Translations under genes and position numbers: made by a program
Notes under the pieces: generated by a model
What the model was told of the DNA's origin: nothing
The model's database searches: none
The model's input: only the letters and a program-made list of their open reading frames with translations
NCBI RefSeq assembly: GCF_002007205.1
Contig: NZ_LAZS01000012.1
Span: 744,001 to 808,000 of the forward strand
Length of the DNA: 64,000 bases
Direction of reading: 5' to 3'
Source of the DNA: Ensifer adhaerens
GTDB taxonomy: Bacteria > Pseudomonadota > Alphaproteobacteria > Rhizobiales > Rhizobiaceae
In this document: piece by piece, positions 9,687-18,763 of the stretch
How positions within the stretch are numbered: position 1 is the stretch's first letter
Layout of the letters: every line of letters starts with the position of its first letter

Positions 9687-10625
9687 TCAGGCAAGCGCCG
9701 ATGTCGCCTGCGACTGGCCCCTGAAATGGGCAATCATGAGCCTGCACAGGCTTTCCATTGCGGGCCCGCGAACCCGATCGATCCGGCGGATCGCATAGAA
9801 GGGGAGAAGCGGGCCAGGGAGACCGTTGCGGGTCGTAAGCGGCACCTCGCAGAGGCGCCCTTCATCGAGATCCGCCTTTACCAGCCAGAGGGGCAGATGC
9901 CCCCATCCGGCTCCGGCAAGTATGAGCGCGTGTTTGGTGGCAAGGTCGCTGACCCGCAGCGTTTGCTGGGAGAACACCGCGTAGCTCACCCCTTGCTGCT
10001 CGGCAGAAGGATCCGCGACGACGATCTGCAGATGGTCGGCAAGGTCGACCGTCGTCAGGCCTGCGGATCCTTCGACGGCGGCGGCGAGAGGATGGTCGCG
10101 TGCACATACCGGCACCATGCCCGGAAAGACTGCGACCGCCTCGCCGGCGATATGCGCGTCCGTCTCCTGCGCAGCGGTCAGGCCGAGGTCGCAGTCTCCA
10201 TCGAGCACCAGGCTCAGCGCCATGGTCATCGGCGCCGTCACGAGCTCCACCCGCACGCCGGGATGGGAGAGGGTGAAGTCGCTGACAACCCGGGCGACAT
10301 CCGGCAACGGAAGCAGCGGGTCGAGCGCGACGCGCAGCGCCGACTCCATGCCCTGATTGAAGCCGTTCGCCTTGGCGCGCAGCGCATCTGCATTGATCAG
10401 CAAGGTTCTCGCTTCCGCGAGCAATGTCGCTCCCGCCTTCGTCAATTCGGGGCGGTGCTGGGAGCGGTCGAACAGCGGCAGGCGCAGTTCCGTTTCGAGG
10501 TTGAGGATCGCGCTGCTGAGGCCGGATTGGGCACGCCCGAGGACGCGGGCCGCCGCCCGGAACGAGCCGTGGTCGACGATGGCGACGAATATGCGCAGCT
10601 GGTCGAGCGTCAGGGCATCCAGCAT
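9687..10625 (-). CDS. LysR-family transcriptional regulator
   Basis: A 312-residue complete LysR regulator. The N-terminal helix-turn-helix (LDQLRIFVAIVDHGSFRAAA, then LGRAQSGLSSAILNLE) is followed by the linker helix and a two-lobed ligand-binding domain. It sits upstream of the dehydrogenase gene on the same strand (about 236 bp apart) and is divergent from the RND efflux genes across a 521-bp gap. It could control either; the divergent efflux pair is the more usual target. The inducer is unknown. Confidence 0.88.
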   Translation of the reverse strand: MLDALTLDQLRIFVAIVDHGSFRAAARVLGRAQSGLSSAILNLETELRLPLFDRSQHRPELTKAGATLLAEARTLLINADALRAKANGFNQGMESALRVALDPLLPLPDVARVVSDFTLSHPGVRVELVTAPMTMALSLVLDGDCDLGLTAAQETDAHIAGEAVAVFPGMVPVCARDHPLAAAVEGSAGLTTVDLADHLQIVVADPSAEQQGVSYAVFSQQTLRVSDLATKHALILAGAGWGHLPLWLVKADLDEGRLCEVPLTTRNGLPGPLLPFYAIRRIDRVRGPAMESLCRLMIAHFRGQSQATSALA

Positions 10626-11146
10626 GATCGGCCATCCTGATCAAAGTGATCGATATTCGAGCAATTACATTGATCAATGAATTGGGGCAATGCTCCGCCT
10701 ATGGGTCTGAGGGAGCAGGAATGAAACGGGCGATCACCGATCACGCTGGCACGCACGAGGGTTGCGACGGTAATTGCATCATCCTTGGCTTTGACGCTCG
10801 TTCCGCCCCGCACAACTTCGGTGAAGCCTCTATCGCCGGCCGGCCGCCGGACGAGGCTTTCCTGCTGCTAGAGCCTGGGGCAGATCCGGTATTCCGCACC
10901 CACGTTGCCGGATCTGTCACCCAGGCTCTAGTGGTCGGCAATCGCCCGCCAGGTTCGGCCCTTCCGCCCCGGGATCAGCGTGCCGGCAGCTTTGGCCGCC
11001 AAACGAGATGAGCGACACCGAAGATGAACAATTTTTAATTGTTTTTCAGGGTGTTGCGCCATTGAAGCGGCCACATTTAGGCCCAGCTTCCGATGGTCGG
11101 CGCTACCTATCGCCGCGTGCCGACAGCAAGGACTGCGGAGGCGCCG
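10626..11146. other. Long intergenic region between LysR and efflux genes
   Basis: 521 bases without a convincing gene. The part next to the LysR gene (10,640-10,690) is AT-rich and is the likely divergent promoter region. At 10,868-10,931 lies a long imperfect inverted repeat, described separately. Open frames through this stretch lack family features. Confidence 0.5.
10868..10931. repeat. Imperfect inverted repeat, ~22-24 bp arms
   Basis: The left arm (10,868-10,889, beginning ctagagcctggg) and right arm (10,908-10,931, ending cccaggctctag) are complementary apart from a few central bases and are separated by 18 bases. The outer 11-12 bp and the inner 9 bp (cagatccgg / ccggatctg) pair perfectly. 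It could fold as a long hairpin in RNA, or be a small miniature element. No T-run follows. Confidence 0.6.
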
Positions 11147-12322
11147 ATGGTCAGCCGATCAGGTATCACGTTTCGTATCGCCGTCGTTCTTCTCGCAATC
11201 GCCGCGGTCGGGTTCGTGGTGGCGCGCAAGCCCGTGCCGAGCGAAGCGAAATTGTCGGCCAATGCGGCCGCCAGTGCCAAGCGTGGCAGCGCCGTGTCCG
11301 TGCAGACGGCGACAGTGACGCTTAAAGATGTTCCCGTTGTCGTCCATGCCCTGGGCAACGTGCAGGCCCCCGATACCGTGGAGGTGGGCGCGCGCGTTGC
11401 GAGCCAGATCACGGCCATCCACGTCAAGGACGGGCAGATGGTCAAGGCGGGCGACCTGCTGTTCACGCTCGACGACCGCGCGATAAAGGCCGAGCTCACG
11501 CGTGACCAGGCGATCGTCGCCAAGGACACCGCACAGCTTTCCGACGCCAATACGGAACTCGCGCGTGCAAGAACGTTGCGCGACGACAAGACCGGCACCC
11601 AGCAAAGCTATGACACCGCTCTCTCGCTGCAGCAGGCGGCGCAGGGGACCCTGGATGCCGATCGCGCCACCGTGGATGCCGATCAGGTCGCGCTGAGCTT
11701 GACTGTGATCTCCGCCCCGATCGGTGGACGCCTCGGGGCCGTTCAGGTCGCGCTCGGAGATCTTGTCGGCCAATCGGGCGCGACATCGAACAATCTCGTG
11801 ACAATCACTGCGATCGACCCGATCGGCGTTACGTTTCGCCTGCCGGAAGACCGGCTGCAGACGTTCAAGGATCTCATCGATCGCGGGACGCCCCCACGGG
11901 TTCGCGCGAGGTCGAGCGGCACGCAAACTGTGATCGGCGAAGGTGTGCTCGATTTCATCGATTCCGCCGTTGATACCGCGTCCGGCACCATCGCCATGCG
12001 CGCGACCTTCCCCAATGGAGCACAAAAACTCTGGCCGGGCCAGTTCGTGGATGTGGATATCGATCAGGAGCAACTGCATCAGGCGCCTGTTGTCCCGAGC
12101 GTTGCGGTGCAGCCGGGACAGGACGGTCCCTTCGTTTTCCATGTGAAGGATGACAACACCGTGGAAGCCCGCGCGGTTTCGGTGCTGATCGACGACGGCA
12201 AGAAGGCCACGATCGGCACGGGCCTCGCCGCCGGCGACAGGGTCGTCATCGAAGGGCAGGCGCGGCTGAAGCCGGGTGATGTCGTCGTCGCTGCAGGCGC
12301 GGCCGATCAGGCCGCGGATTAG
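11147..12322 (+). CDS. RND efflux periplasmic adaptor (membrane-fusion protein)
   Basis: A 391-residue adaptor linking an inner-membrane RND pump to an outer-membrane channel. It has an N-terminal membrane anchor (ITFRIAVVLLAIAAVGFVVA), a split biotinyl-lipoyl domain (VEVGARVASQITAIHVKDGQ and VISAPIGGRLGAV), a coiled-coil hairpin between them, and the beta-barrel (VTFRLPEDRLQTF). I chose the ATG at 11,147 because cggagg precedes it and the anchor then starts correctly. It is immediately upstream of the pump gene. No outer-membrane channel gene is beside it. Confidence 0.9.
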   Translation: MVSRSGITFRIAVVLLAIAAVGFVVARKPVPSEAKLSANAAASAKRGSAVSVQTATVTLKDVPVVVHALGNVQAPDTVEVGARVASQITAIHVKDGQMVKAGDLLFTLDDRAIKAELTRDQAIVAKDTAQLSDANTELARARTLRDDKTGTQQSYDTALSLQQAAQGTLDADRATVDADQVALSLTVISAPIGGRLGAVQVALGDLVGQSGATSNNLVTITAIDPIGVTFRLPEDRLQTFKDLIDRGTPPRVRARSSGTQTVIGEGVLDFIDSAVDTASGTIAMRATFPNGAQKLWPGQFVDVDIDQEQLHQAPVVPSVAVQPGQDGPFVFHVKDDNTVEARAVSVLIDDGKKATIGTGLAAGDRVVIEGQARLKPGDVVVAAGAADQAAD

Positions 12323-12350
12323 GATTTGCCATCATTCGGGAGTGCGTGAA

Positions 12351-15300
12351 ATGCCGCTGTCCGAGTTCAGTATCCGCCGCCCGATCGCTACCGTATTGTT
12401 ATCGGTCGCCCTCATCCTTGCAGGCACTTTCAGCTATCTCGTCTTGCCGATCGCCGCACTTCCGCGCACGGATTTCCCTGTTATCAACGTCTCCGCCGCG
12501 CTGCCTGGCGCCTCACCCGAGACCATGTCGACTTCGGTCGCCATTCCGCTGATCAAGCAGTTCGCCACGATCGCCGGGATCGACACGATCTCCACGACGA
12601 ACGCGCTTGGCTCGACCTCGATATCGATCGAGTTCGTGCTCGGGCGTAACATCGATGCCGCTGCCGCCGACGTGCAGGCAGCCATCACCAGGACGCTCAG
12701 GCTGCTGCCCCAAGACATGCCTGCGCCGCCAAGTCACCGCAAGGTCAACCCGGCGGATGCGCCGGTTTTGCTCCTGGCGCTGAAGAGCAGCACCGTGCCG
12801 CTCACCGACCTCGACGCCATCGCGCAACAGGTGATTTCGCCGACGCTTTCGGTGCTCGACGGGGTGGCGGAAGTGTCCATCTTCGGCAGCCAGCAATATG
12901 CCGTGCGCATTCAGATGCATCCTGACGCGCTTGCCGCGCGCGGCATTTCCGTCAACCAGTTGAGGACGGCGGTTGCGGCGGCGAACGACAATTCGCCGCT
13001 CGGCACCGCGCAGACCAGCGATCGTCAGGCGGCGATCGTTGCGGATACGCAGCGCATGAACGCTGCAAGCTTTGCAGACATCATCGTCAAGAGCGTCGAC
13101 GGCAAGCCCGTGCGGCTTGGTGACGTCGCGACGGTGATCGATTCCGTTGCCAACAACCAGACGGCAAGCTGGCACGACGGTTCGCGGGCGATCATCCTGG
13201 CCATCCAGCGGCAGCCGGATGCAAATACTGTTGAAGTCGTCGACCGGGTGCAGGCGCTGCTGCCGTCGCTTCGTCAGTCGCTTCCGGCCGCAGCCTCGAT
13301 CGAAACGCTCAGCGACCGGTCGATGTCGATCCGCGGGGCGGTGCACGACGTCCAGTTCACCCTGATCCTCACCGTCGGCCTCGTGATCCTCGTCATCTTC
13401 GCCTTTGTTCGCCGCCTCTGGGCGACGCTTATCCCGGCGCTCGCCGTTCCCATCTCGATCATCGCCACCTTCGCGGCGATGTATCCGCTTGGCTTTTCGA
13501 TCGACAACATCTCGCTGATGGCCCTCACGCTCTCCGTCGGGCTGGTGGTGGACGACGCCATCGTCATGCTGGAAAATATCGTGCGGCATATGGAAGAAGA
13601 CGGCATCGATGCCTTCTCGGCGGCGCTCATCGGTTCGCGTGAGATCGGCTTTACGATCATCGCGATTTCGCTGTCGCTCGTCGCGGTCTTCATTCCCGTC
13701 TTGCTGATGGGCGGCGTGATCGGCCGCATTCTCAACGAGTTTGCGATCGTCGTCACCGTTGCCATCCTCGCTTCCGCCTTCGTTTCGCTCACCCTGACGC
13801 CGATGCTTGCGGCGCGGCTTCCGGCGAGGGCGGACCGGGCAGAGAAAGCCCGCTGGCTGCAGCAGCTGGATCTCGTCTTCGAACGAGGCTTCGACAGGCT
13901 CCTACGCGCCTATGAGCGGCTGCTGAAGATCTGCATCAAGGAGCGCGCACTGGTGCTTCTGGTTTTCCTGTTTACCGTCGCGATCACGGCCTACCAGATA
14001 GCCACGATCCCCAAAGGTTTTTTTCCGCAGGAGGACATCGGGCAATTGCTGGTTACGACCCAAGCGCGCCAGGACATTTCCTTCGCCGCCATGTCGAAGC
14101 TCGAGTCCAATGTGGAGGCGGTGTTTGCCAGTTCGCCCTACGTGGCCCATGTGGCCAGCACGATCGGCTCGGGCGGAGCGTCGAGCGCGCTCAACTCCGG
14201 TCGGCTGTTCGTCGAGCTAAAGCCCAAGAGCGAGCGTCCGCCGCTTGAAACCGTCCTTGCGGATTTGCGCCGGAAGCTGGCGGCGATCCCCGGTATCCAG
14301 GCCTTCATGTCGCCGGTCCAGAACCTCTCGGTCGGATCGCGCGCGTCGGCCAGCCAGTACCAGCTGGTGCTCCAGAGCCTCGATCAGCCGTTGATGAACG
14401 AATGGGCGCAGAAGCTCCATGATGCGATGAGCGCGGATCGGACCTTCTTTACCGACGTCAACAGCGACCTTCAGATCAACGCTCCACAAACACGGCTGGT
14501 GGTCGACCTCGACAAGGCGGCAACGCTCGGGGTCAACGCGAGCGAACTGCGCACCACGCTCTATGGCAGTTTCGGTACCGAGCAGATCTCGACGATCTAC
14601 ACGGCGGGCGACAGCTACGAAGTGATCCTGGAACTCGATCCCTCGATGCAATGGTCAGCCGACAAGTTCGACGAACTGCGTGTCGGCAGTGCCAATGGCG
14701 GCCTTGTTCCGCTCGGGGCCTTCGCCCGGGTCGAGACCGTATCCGGACCGCTCACCATCAACCAGCTCGGCCAGCTGCCAGCGGTCACGCTTTCCTTCAA
14801 CCTGCCGGCTAAGGTCGCCTTCGGCGATGCCCTTGCGGAGGTCGACCGCCTCAAGGCAGAAATCGGCATGCCGTCTGAGGTGACGACGCGCAATTACGGC
14901 ACCACGCAGTTATTCGAAGACGCCGCCGCCAACCAGGGTCTGCCGGTGCTGGCGGCGATCGTCACGATCTACCTCGTGCTCGGTATTCTCTATGAAAGCC
15001 TTATCCATCCGCTGACGGTGCTATCCGGCCTGCCGTCAGCCATATCCGGGGCGTTGCTTGCCATCTATTTCGGCGGTTTCGACCTCTCGATCATCGCTAT
15101 TGTCGGCGTGCTAATGCTGATCGGTATCGTCAAGAAGAACGCCATCATGATGATCGACGTTGCGCTGACGCTGCAGCGCGCCGGTTCGCCGGCCGCCGAG
15201 GCCATCCATAAGGCTTGTGTCATGCGCTTCCGCCCGATCATGATGACCTCGGTTGCTGCGATCATGAGCACGCTGCCGATTGCGATCGGCAGCGGCGCAA

Positions 15301-15545
15301 GTGCTGAACTGCGCCAGCCGCTCGGTGTCGCCGTCGTCGGCGGCCTGCTGGTATCGCAGCTCGTGACCCTCTTCGTGACGCCGGTCATCTATCTGTACAT
15401 GGACGATTTCATGCGGGTTGTTTTCCGCCTGTTTCGCCAGGGGCTGCAGATCAAAAGGCGCAAGCGAGCGACCGCGGTCGACGATCCGCCGGGACACAGG
15501 CAAAGCCCGCCCGCTCCGGGATCACGCCGTCTGTCAGGCGGATGA
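12351..15545 (+). CDS. RND multidrug efflux pump (AcrB/MdtB-like)
   Basis: A 1064-residue inner-membrane pump with the usual duplicated layout: helix 1 (FSIRRPIATVLLSVALILAG), a large periplasmic loop, helices 2-6, a second loop and helices 8-12. The proton-relay pair is in GLVVDDAIVMLENI, in helix 4. The second half has GIVKKNAIMMIDVAL. The ATG at 12,351 follows a gggag site. It is probably co-transcribed with the adaptor 28 bp upstream. Its end overlaps the convergent GST gene by 12 bases. Confidence 0.92.
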   Translation: MPLSEFSIRRPIATVLLSVALILAGTFSYLVLPIAALPRTDFPVINVSAALPGASPETMSTSVAIPLIKQFATIAGIDTISTTNALGSTSISIEFVLGRNIDAAAADVQAAITRTLRLLPQDMPAPPSHRKVNPADAPVLLLALKSSTVPLTDLDAIAQQVISPTLSVLDGVAEVSIFGSQQYAVRIQMHPDALAARGISVNQLRTAVAAANDNSPLGTAQTSDRQAAIVADTQRMNAASFADIIVKSVDGKPVRLGDVATVIDSVANNQTASWHDGSRAIILAIQRQPDANTVEVVDRVQALLPSLRQSLPAAASIETLSDRSMSIRGAVHDVQFTLILTVGLVILVIFAFVRRLWATLIPALAVPISIIATFAAMYPLGFSIDNISLMALTLSVGLVVDDAIVMLENIVRHMEEDGIDAFSAALIGSREIGFTIIAISLSLVAVFIPVLLMGGVIGRILNEFAIVVTVAILASAFVSLTLTPMLAARLPARADRAEKARWLQQLDLVFERGFDRLLRAYERLLKICIKERALVLLVFLFTVAITAYQIATIPKGFFPQEDIGQLLVTTQARQDISFAAMSKLESNVEAVFASSPYVAHVASTIGSGGASSALNSGRLFVELKPKSERPPLETVLADLRRKLAAIPGIQAFMSPVQNLSVGSRASASQYQLVLQSLDQPLMNEWAQKLHDAMSADRTFFTDVNSDLQINAPQTRLVVDLDKAATLGVNASELRTTLYGSFGTEQISTIYTAGDSYEVILELDPSMQWSADKFDELRVGSANGGLVPLGAFARVETVSGPLTINQLGQLPAVTLSFNLPAKVAFGDALAEVDRLKAEIGMPSEVTTRNYGTTQLFEDAAANQGLPVLAAIVTIYLVLGILYESLIHPLTVLSGLPSAISGALLAIYFGGFDLSIIAIVGVLMLIGIVKKNAIMMIDVALTLQRAGSPAAEAIHKACVMRFRPIMMTSVAAIMSTLPIAIGSGASAELRQPLGVAVVGGLLVSQLVTLFVTPVIYLYMDDFMRVVFRLFRQGLQIKRRKRATAVDDPPGHRQSPPAPGSRRLSGG

Positions 15546-16184
15546 GGCCGAAGTGAAAACCGCAAGCTGCGCATCGAAGGCACGTTTGTAGGCCGGCCGT
15601 GCCTTGCCGCGGGCGACGTAGGCGGAAAGGTTGGGATATTCGTCGAGCAAGCTTGAGCTCTCCAGCCTGCGGAGCACCGTCACCATGATGAGGTCGCCGG
15701 CACTGAAGGCGCCATCGAGCCAGTCGGCCTCCGCGAGCCGCCTCGACAATTGGGTCAGCCGAACGCGGATGCGATCTTCGAGCATCAGAAGGCGCTCCTG
15801 ATACCAGGCCTTGTCCCGCTCCAGATAGGTGGTCGCTTCGCGCTCGATGATCGGCGGTTCGACCGTGTTGAGCGCGGCAAACATCCAGGCGATTGCGCGT
15901 GCCCGGGCACCGGGGTCACGTGGAAGCAGGCCGGCATGACACTCCGCGATATGCAAAACGATGGCGCCCGTTTCGAACAAAGCGAGGTCGCCTTCCTCAT
16001 AGGTCGGGATTTGCCCGAAGGGCTGGAGCGCGATGTGCTCGGGTTCCTTCATCGTCTTGAAGGTAACAAGGCGGACCTCATAAGGCTGCCCCACTTCTTC
16101 GAGCGCCCAGCGAACGCGCATGTCGCGTGCGAGACCTCGGCCACGATCGGGCGATTTTTCAAAGGCGGTAATGGTAATCGTCAT
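15534..16184 (-). CDS. Glutathione S-transferase-family protein
   Basis: A 216-residue soluble GST. The N-terminal thioredoxin fold runs to about residue 82, with the cis-proline region FGQIPTYEEG and the glutathione-binding acidic/Ser-like turn ALFETGAIVLHIAE. An all-helical C-terminal domain follows, with DWLDGAFSAGDLIMVTVLRR. I chose the ATG at 16,184 after an aggac-type site; a longer frame upstream has no GST character. It probably conjugates electrophiles or acts in stress; the substrate is unknown. The gene is convergent with and slightly overlaps the RND pump gene. Confidence 0.85.
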   Translation of the reverse strand: MTITITAFEKSPDRGRGLARDMRVRWALEEVGQPYEVRLVTFKTMKEPEHIALQPFGQIPTYEEGDLALFETGAIVLHIAECHAGLLPRDPGARARAIAWMFAALNTVEPPIIEREATTYLERDKAWYQERLLMLEDRIRVRLTQLSRRLAEADWLDGAFSAGDLIMVTVLRRLESSSLLDEYPNLSAYVARGKARPAYKRAFDAQLAVFTSASSA

Positions 16185-16753
16185 CTTGTCCTCCACAGCT
16201 TGCCTGTCCTGAAGACGATCGGCCGACCGGGGTCCCGACATCTGTATTTGCCGTCCTTCGGTACAAATGGGATTCACTGTGGCGGCCGTATGCATGATGA
16301 CCTCTGCCGAGGAAGGAGAACAGGCTTTTTGATTGAAGAAAACATATCCCCCCTCGAGACCAGGCAGATGCATAGCCCAAATGGACAGCTTGTCCCGACA
16401 AGATGGCCGTAGTATAAATATGTCATAAACGTTACTGTCGCGCGCGATTGAAGTTGATGGCGACAATAACGTGCCGCTTTCGACTTTTGACCATGGATGT
16501 ACTGGCAGAAGCCTTGAGGGCGAAAAAGAAAAGAAGGCCGGAGCCAGCGCGCTCCGGCCTTTTTTACTGTTCGCCCGCCGCGGCGTCATTTCGGACCCAT
16601 TGGTGCCTGTGCGTTCCCGCCGCGGTCACGCATTGTTCCTGCTCCACCGGGGTTAATCCAGGAGTAGGTTTCCACGTTTCGTCCTGTGGATGTTCGCGTC
16701 TCGTTCGGGCGCGTTTGCTAAAAATGTCCGCGTCGGGTTCCGAAATGCGCCGT
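16185..16753. other. Intergenic region between GST and sugar ABC genes
   Basis: 569 bases. The left part (16,400-16,450, AT-rich) is the likely GST promoter. A strong bidirectional terminator is at 16,535-16,565. Between it and the permease stop at 16,754 I see no gene. Confidence 0.5.
16535..16565. terminator. Rho-independent terminator
   Basis: A 10-bp perfect stem (aggccggagc / gctccggcct) with a 6-base loop, followed by six T on the plus strand and an A-rich stretch on the left side, so it also works on the minus strand. It most likely ends the minus-strand sugar ABC operon whose last gene stops at 16,754. Confidence 0.8.
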
Positions 16754-17737
16754 CTAGGTGCTGCGATGCCGTGCCATCAGCTTGGCCTGCAGCACGACCA
16801 CGACGAGCAGGAAGGAGCCGCGGATGACGGACTGCCAATAGGCGGAAAGCGATATCCAGCCAAGGCCGTTTTCGAAGTTCAGGATGTTGAACACCATGGC
16901 GAGCAGCAATGCGCCTGCCAAGGTCGCTCCGATCGACCCGGAGCCGCCCGATAGCAGCGTGCCACCGACGACCACCGAGGCGATCGCGAAGAGCTCCCAG
17001 CCGACGCCTTCGGTGGGTTGTCCCGCACCGAATTGCGAGGCGAGAGTGACGCCGGCGAGCCCGGCGAGCGTGCCCGAGGCGAGGTAAACGCCGGCAAGGG
17101 CGCGCTCGACCTTCAGGCCCATCAGCCCGGCCGTCGCCTCGCCATCGCCAATCGCCAGAATGTGGCGGCCGATCGGAAGCTTTTCGAGCACGAGCCAGCC
17201 AAGGACATAGGCCGCGAGCGCGATCCAGGCGGGGATCGGAAAGCCGAGGAAATCGTCCTGGCCGATCACGGTGAAACCGCTGTCATAGGAAACGGAGACG
17301 GACTGGTTATCGGCGAGCAGCAGGCCGGTGCCATAGGCCGCCAGCATCGTTGCGAGCGTGGCGATGAAGGGCTGGATGCGCATCCTCGTGATGATGAAGC
17401 CGTTGAGCGCGCCGACGGCAAGGCCCGCCGCCATGCCGCAGACAAGCCCGGCTGCCCAGTGATACGGGGAGAGCAGGGCCGCGACAACGCTTGCCATCGC
17501 CGCCGTGCCGCCGACCGACAGATCGATGCCGCCCGTCATGATAACGAAGGCCATGCCGAGTGCGATCAGCGCGAACATCGAGTTGTAGCGCAGGAAACTC
17601 AGGATGTTGTAGGGCGACAGGAAGTTGTCGTAGCGCAGCGCCCCGAAGAGAATGAGGCCGGCAAGCGCCAGGATGACGCCAAGCCGGGCAAGGTCGCCGG
17701 CGTTCTTGACCAGGAAGAGGCGGAGGATCGTTTGCAT
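16754..17737 (-). CDS. Sugar ABC transporter permease (RbsC-like), second copy
   Basis: A 327-residue inner-membrane permease of the carbohydrate-uptake (CUT2, ribose/galactose) class. About ten hydrophobic segments can be seen, with the conserved MTGGIDLSVGGTAAMASVVA at about 67-86 and an LLSGGSGSIGATLAGALLL stretch towards the C-terminus. It is the last gene of the minus-strand operon, starting 14 bp after the other permease stops, and probably pairs with it as a heterodimer. Confidence 0.9.
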   Translation of the reverse strand: MQTILRLFLVKNAGDLARLGVILALAGLILFGALRYDNFLSPYNILSFLRYNSMFALIALGMAFVIMTGGIDLSVGGTAAMASVVAALLSPYHWAAGLVCGMAAGLAVGALNGFIITRMRIQPFIATLATMLAAYGTGLLLADNQSVSVSYDSGFTVIGQDDFLGFPIPAWIALAAYVLGWLVLEKLPIGRHILAIGDGEATAGLMGLKVERALAGVYLASGTLAGLAGVTLASQFGAGQPTEGVGWELFAIASVVVGGTLLSGGSGSIGATLAGALLLAMVFNILNFENGLGWISLSAYWQSVIRGSFLLVVVVLQAKLMARHRST

Positions 17738-17751
17738 CGCGGTTGTTCCCC

Positions 17752-18762
17752 CTAATGCCTGCCGGCGCGTTGCTGGATGAAGACGGCGGTGACGATCAGC
17801 CCGGCCTTGACGATGAGCGCTGCCGCATCGGGCACGCCGTTTGCCAGCAGCGTGTAACGCACCAGCTGGATCACGAAGGCGCCGAGCACGGTGCCGACGA
17901 TGTTGGCTCGCCCGCCCGACAGGAGCGTGCCGCCGACCGCAACCGCGGCGATCGCATCGAGTTCCATGCCGAGGCCGACGAGGTTCGCGTCGCTTGCGGA
18001 GTTGCGGGCAACGACGATAAGGCCGGCGACGCCGGCCAGCGCGCCGCTGATCATGTAGACGAAAAGCTTGACCCGTTTCACCGGGATGCCGGTCAGGTGG
18101 GCCGCTTTCTCGTTGCCGCCGACGGCGATGATCTGCCGGCCGATGACGGTGTAGCGGATCATTGCCCAGGCAGCCGCGCCGATGACGATCATCAGCACGA
18201 CCTGCGCCGGTATGCCGGCGATGCGGCCGAGTGCGATGAACTGAAAGCCCTCGTTCTTGAAAACCTGCAGATTGCCGTTGGTCATGACCTGGGCGATGCC
18301 GCGGCCGGCGATGAAAAGCACCAGCGTCGCGATGATCGGCTGGATCGAAAAGCGCGTGACGAGGAAACCGTTGAAGAGGCCGAAAAGGGCGGCGACAACG
18401 ACCGGCAGCAGGAAGGCGAGGGCAACCGCAAGCGCCATGCTTTCCACCGGGAAGAACTGGCCCATGAAGATCATCGGTGCCAGCGCGCCGGCAATCGCCA
18501 TCAGCGAGCCGACGGATAGGTCGATGCCGCCGGTGGCAATGACGAGCGTCATGCCGGTTGCGACGATGACGATGGTCGCCACCTGCGTCAGGTTGACGTT
18601 CAGCGTCTGCAGCGACAGGAAGTTCGGCGTGACGGCGACGTTGAAGAGGATCAGCGCCAGGAAGGCGACGAAGGTGCCGTAGCGGCTGGCGAGCGTCAAA
18701 AGCCTGTTGCCGGACGAAAGGGCTCCCGAAGGCTGCGGGGCAGGGGTCTCGATCGTCGTCAT
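17752..18762 (-). CDS. Sugar ABC transporter permease (RbsC-like)
   Basis: A 336-residue CUT2-type permease with the family motif ATGGIDLSVGSLMAIAGAL near residues 88-106 and VGGTLLSGGRANIVGTVLG near the C-terminus. I chose the ATG at 18,762 because the preceding ATPase stop lies two bases away, giving tight coupling. Two different permease genes in one operon suggest a heterodimeric channel. Confidence 0.9.
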   Translation of the reverse strand: MTTIETPAPQPSGALSSGNRLLTLASRYGTFVAFLALILFNVAVTPNFLSLQTLNVNLTQVATIVIVATGMTLVIATGGIDLSVGSLMAIAGALAPMIFMGQFFPVESMALAVALAFLLPVVVAALFGLFNGFLVTRFSIQPIIATLVLFIAGRGIAQVMTNGNLQVFKNEGFQFIALGRIAGIPAQVVLMIVIGAAAWAMIRYTVIGRQIIAVGGNEKAAHLTGIPVKRVKLFVYMISGALAGVAGLIVVARNSASDANLVGLGMELDAIAAVAVGGTLLSGGRANIVGTVLGAFVIQLVRYTLLANGVPDAAALIVKAGLIVTAVFIQQRAGRH

Positions 18763-18763
18763 G

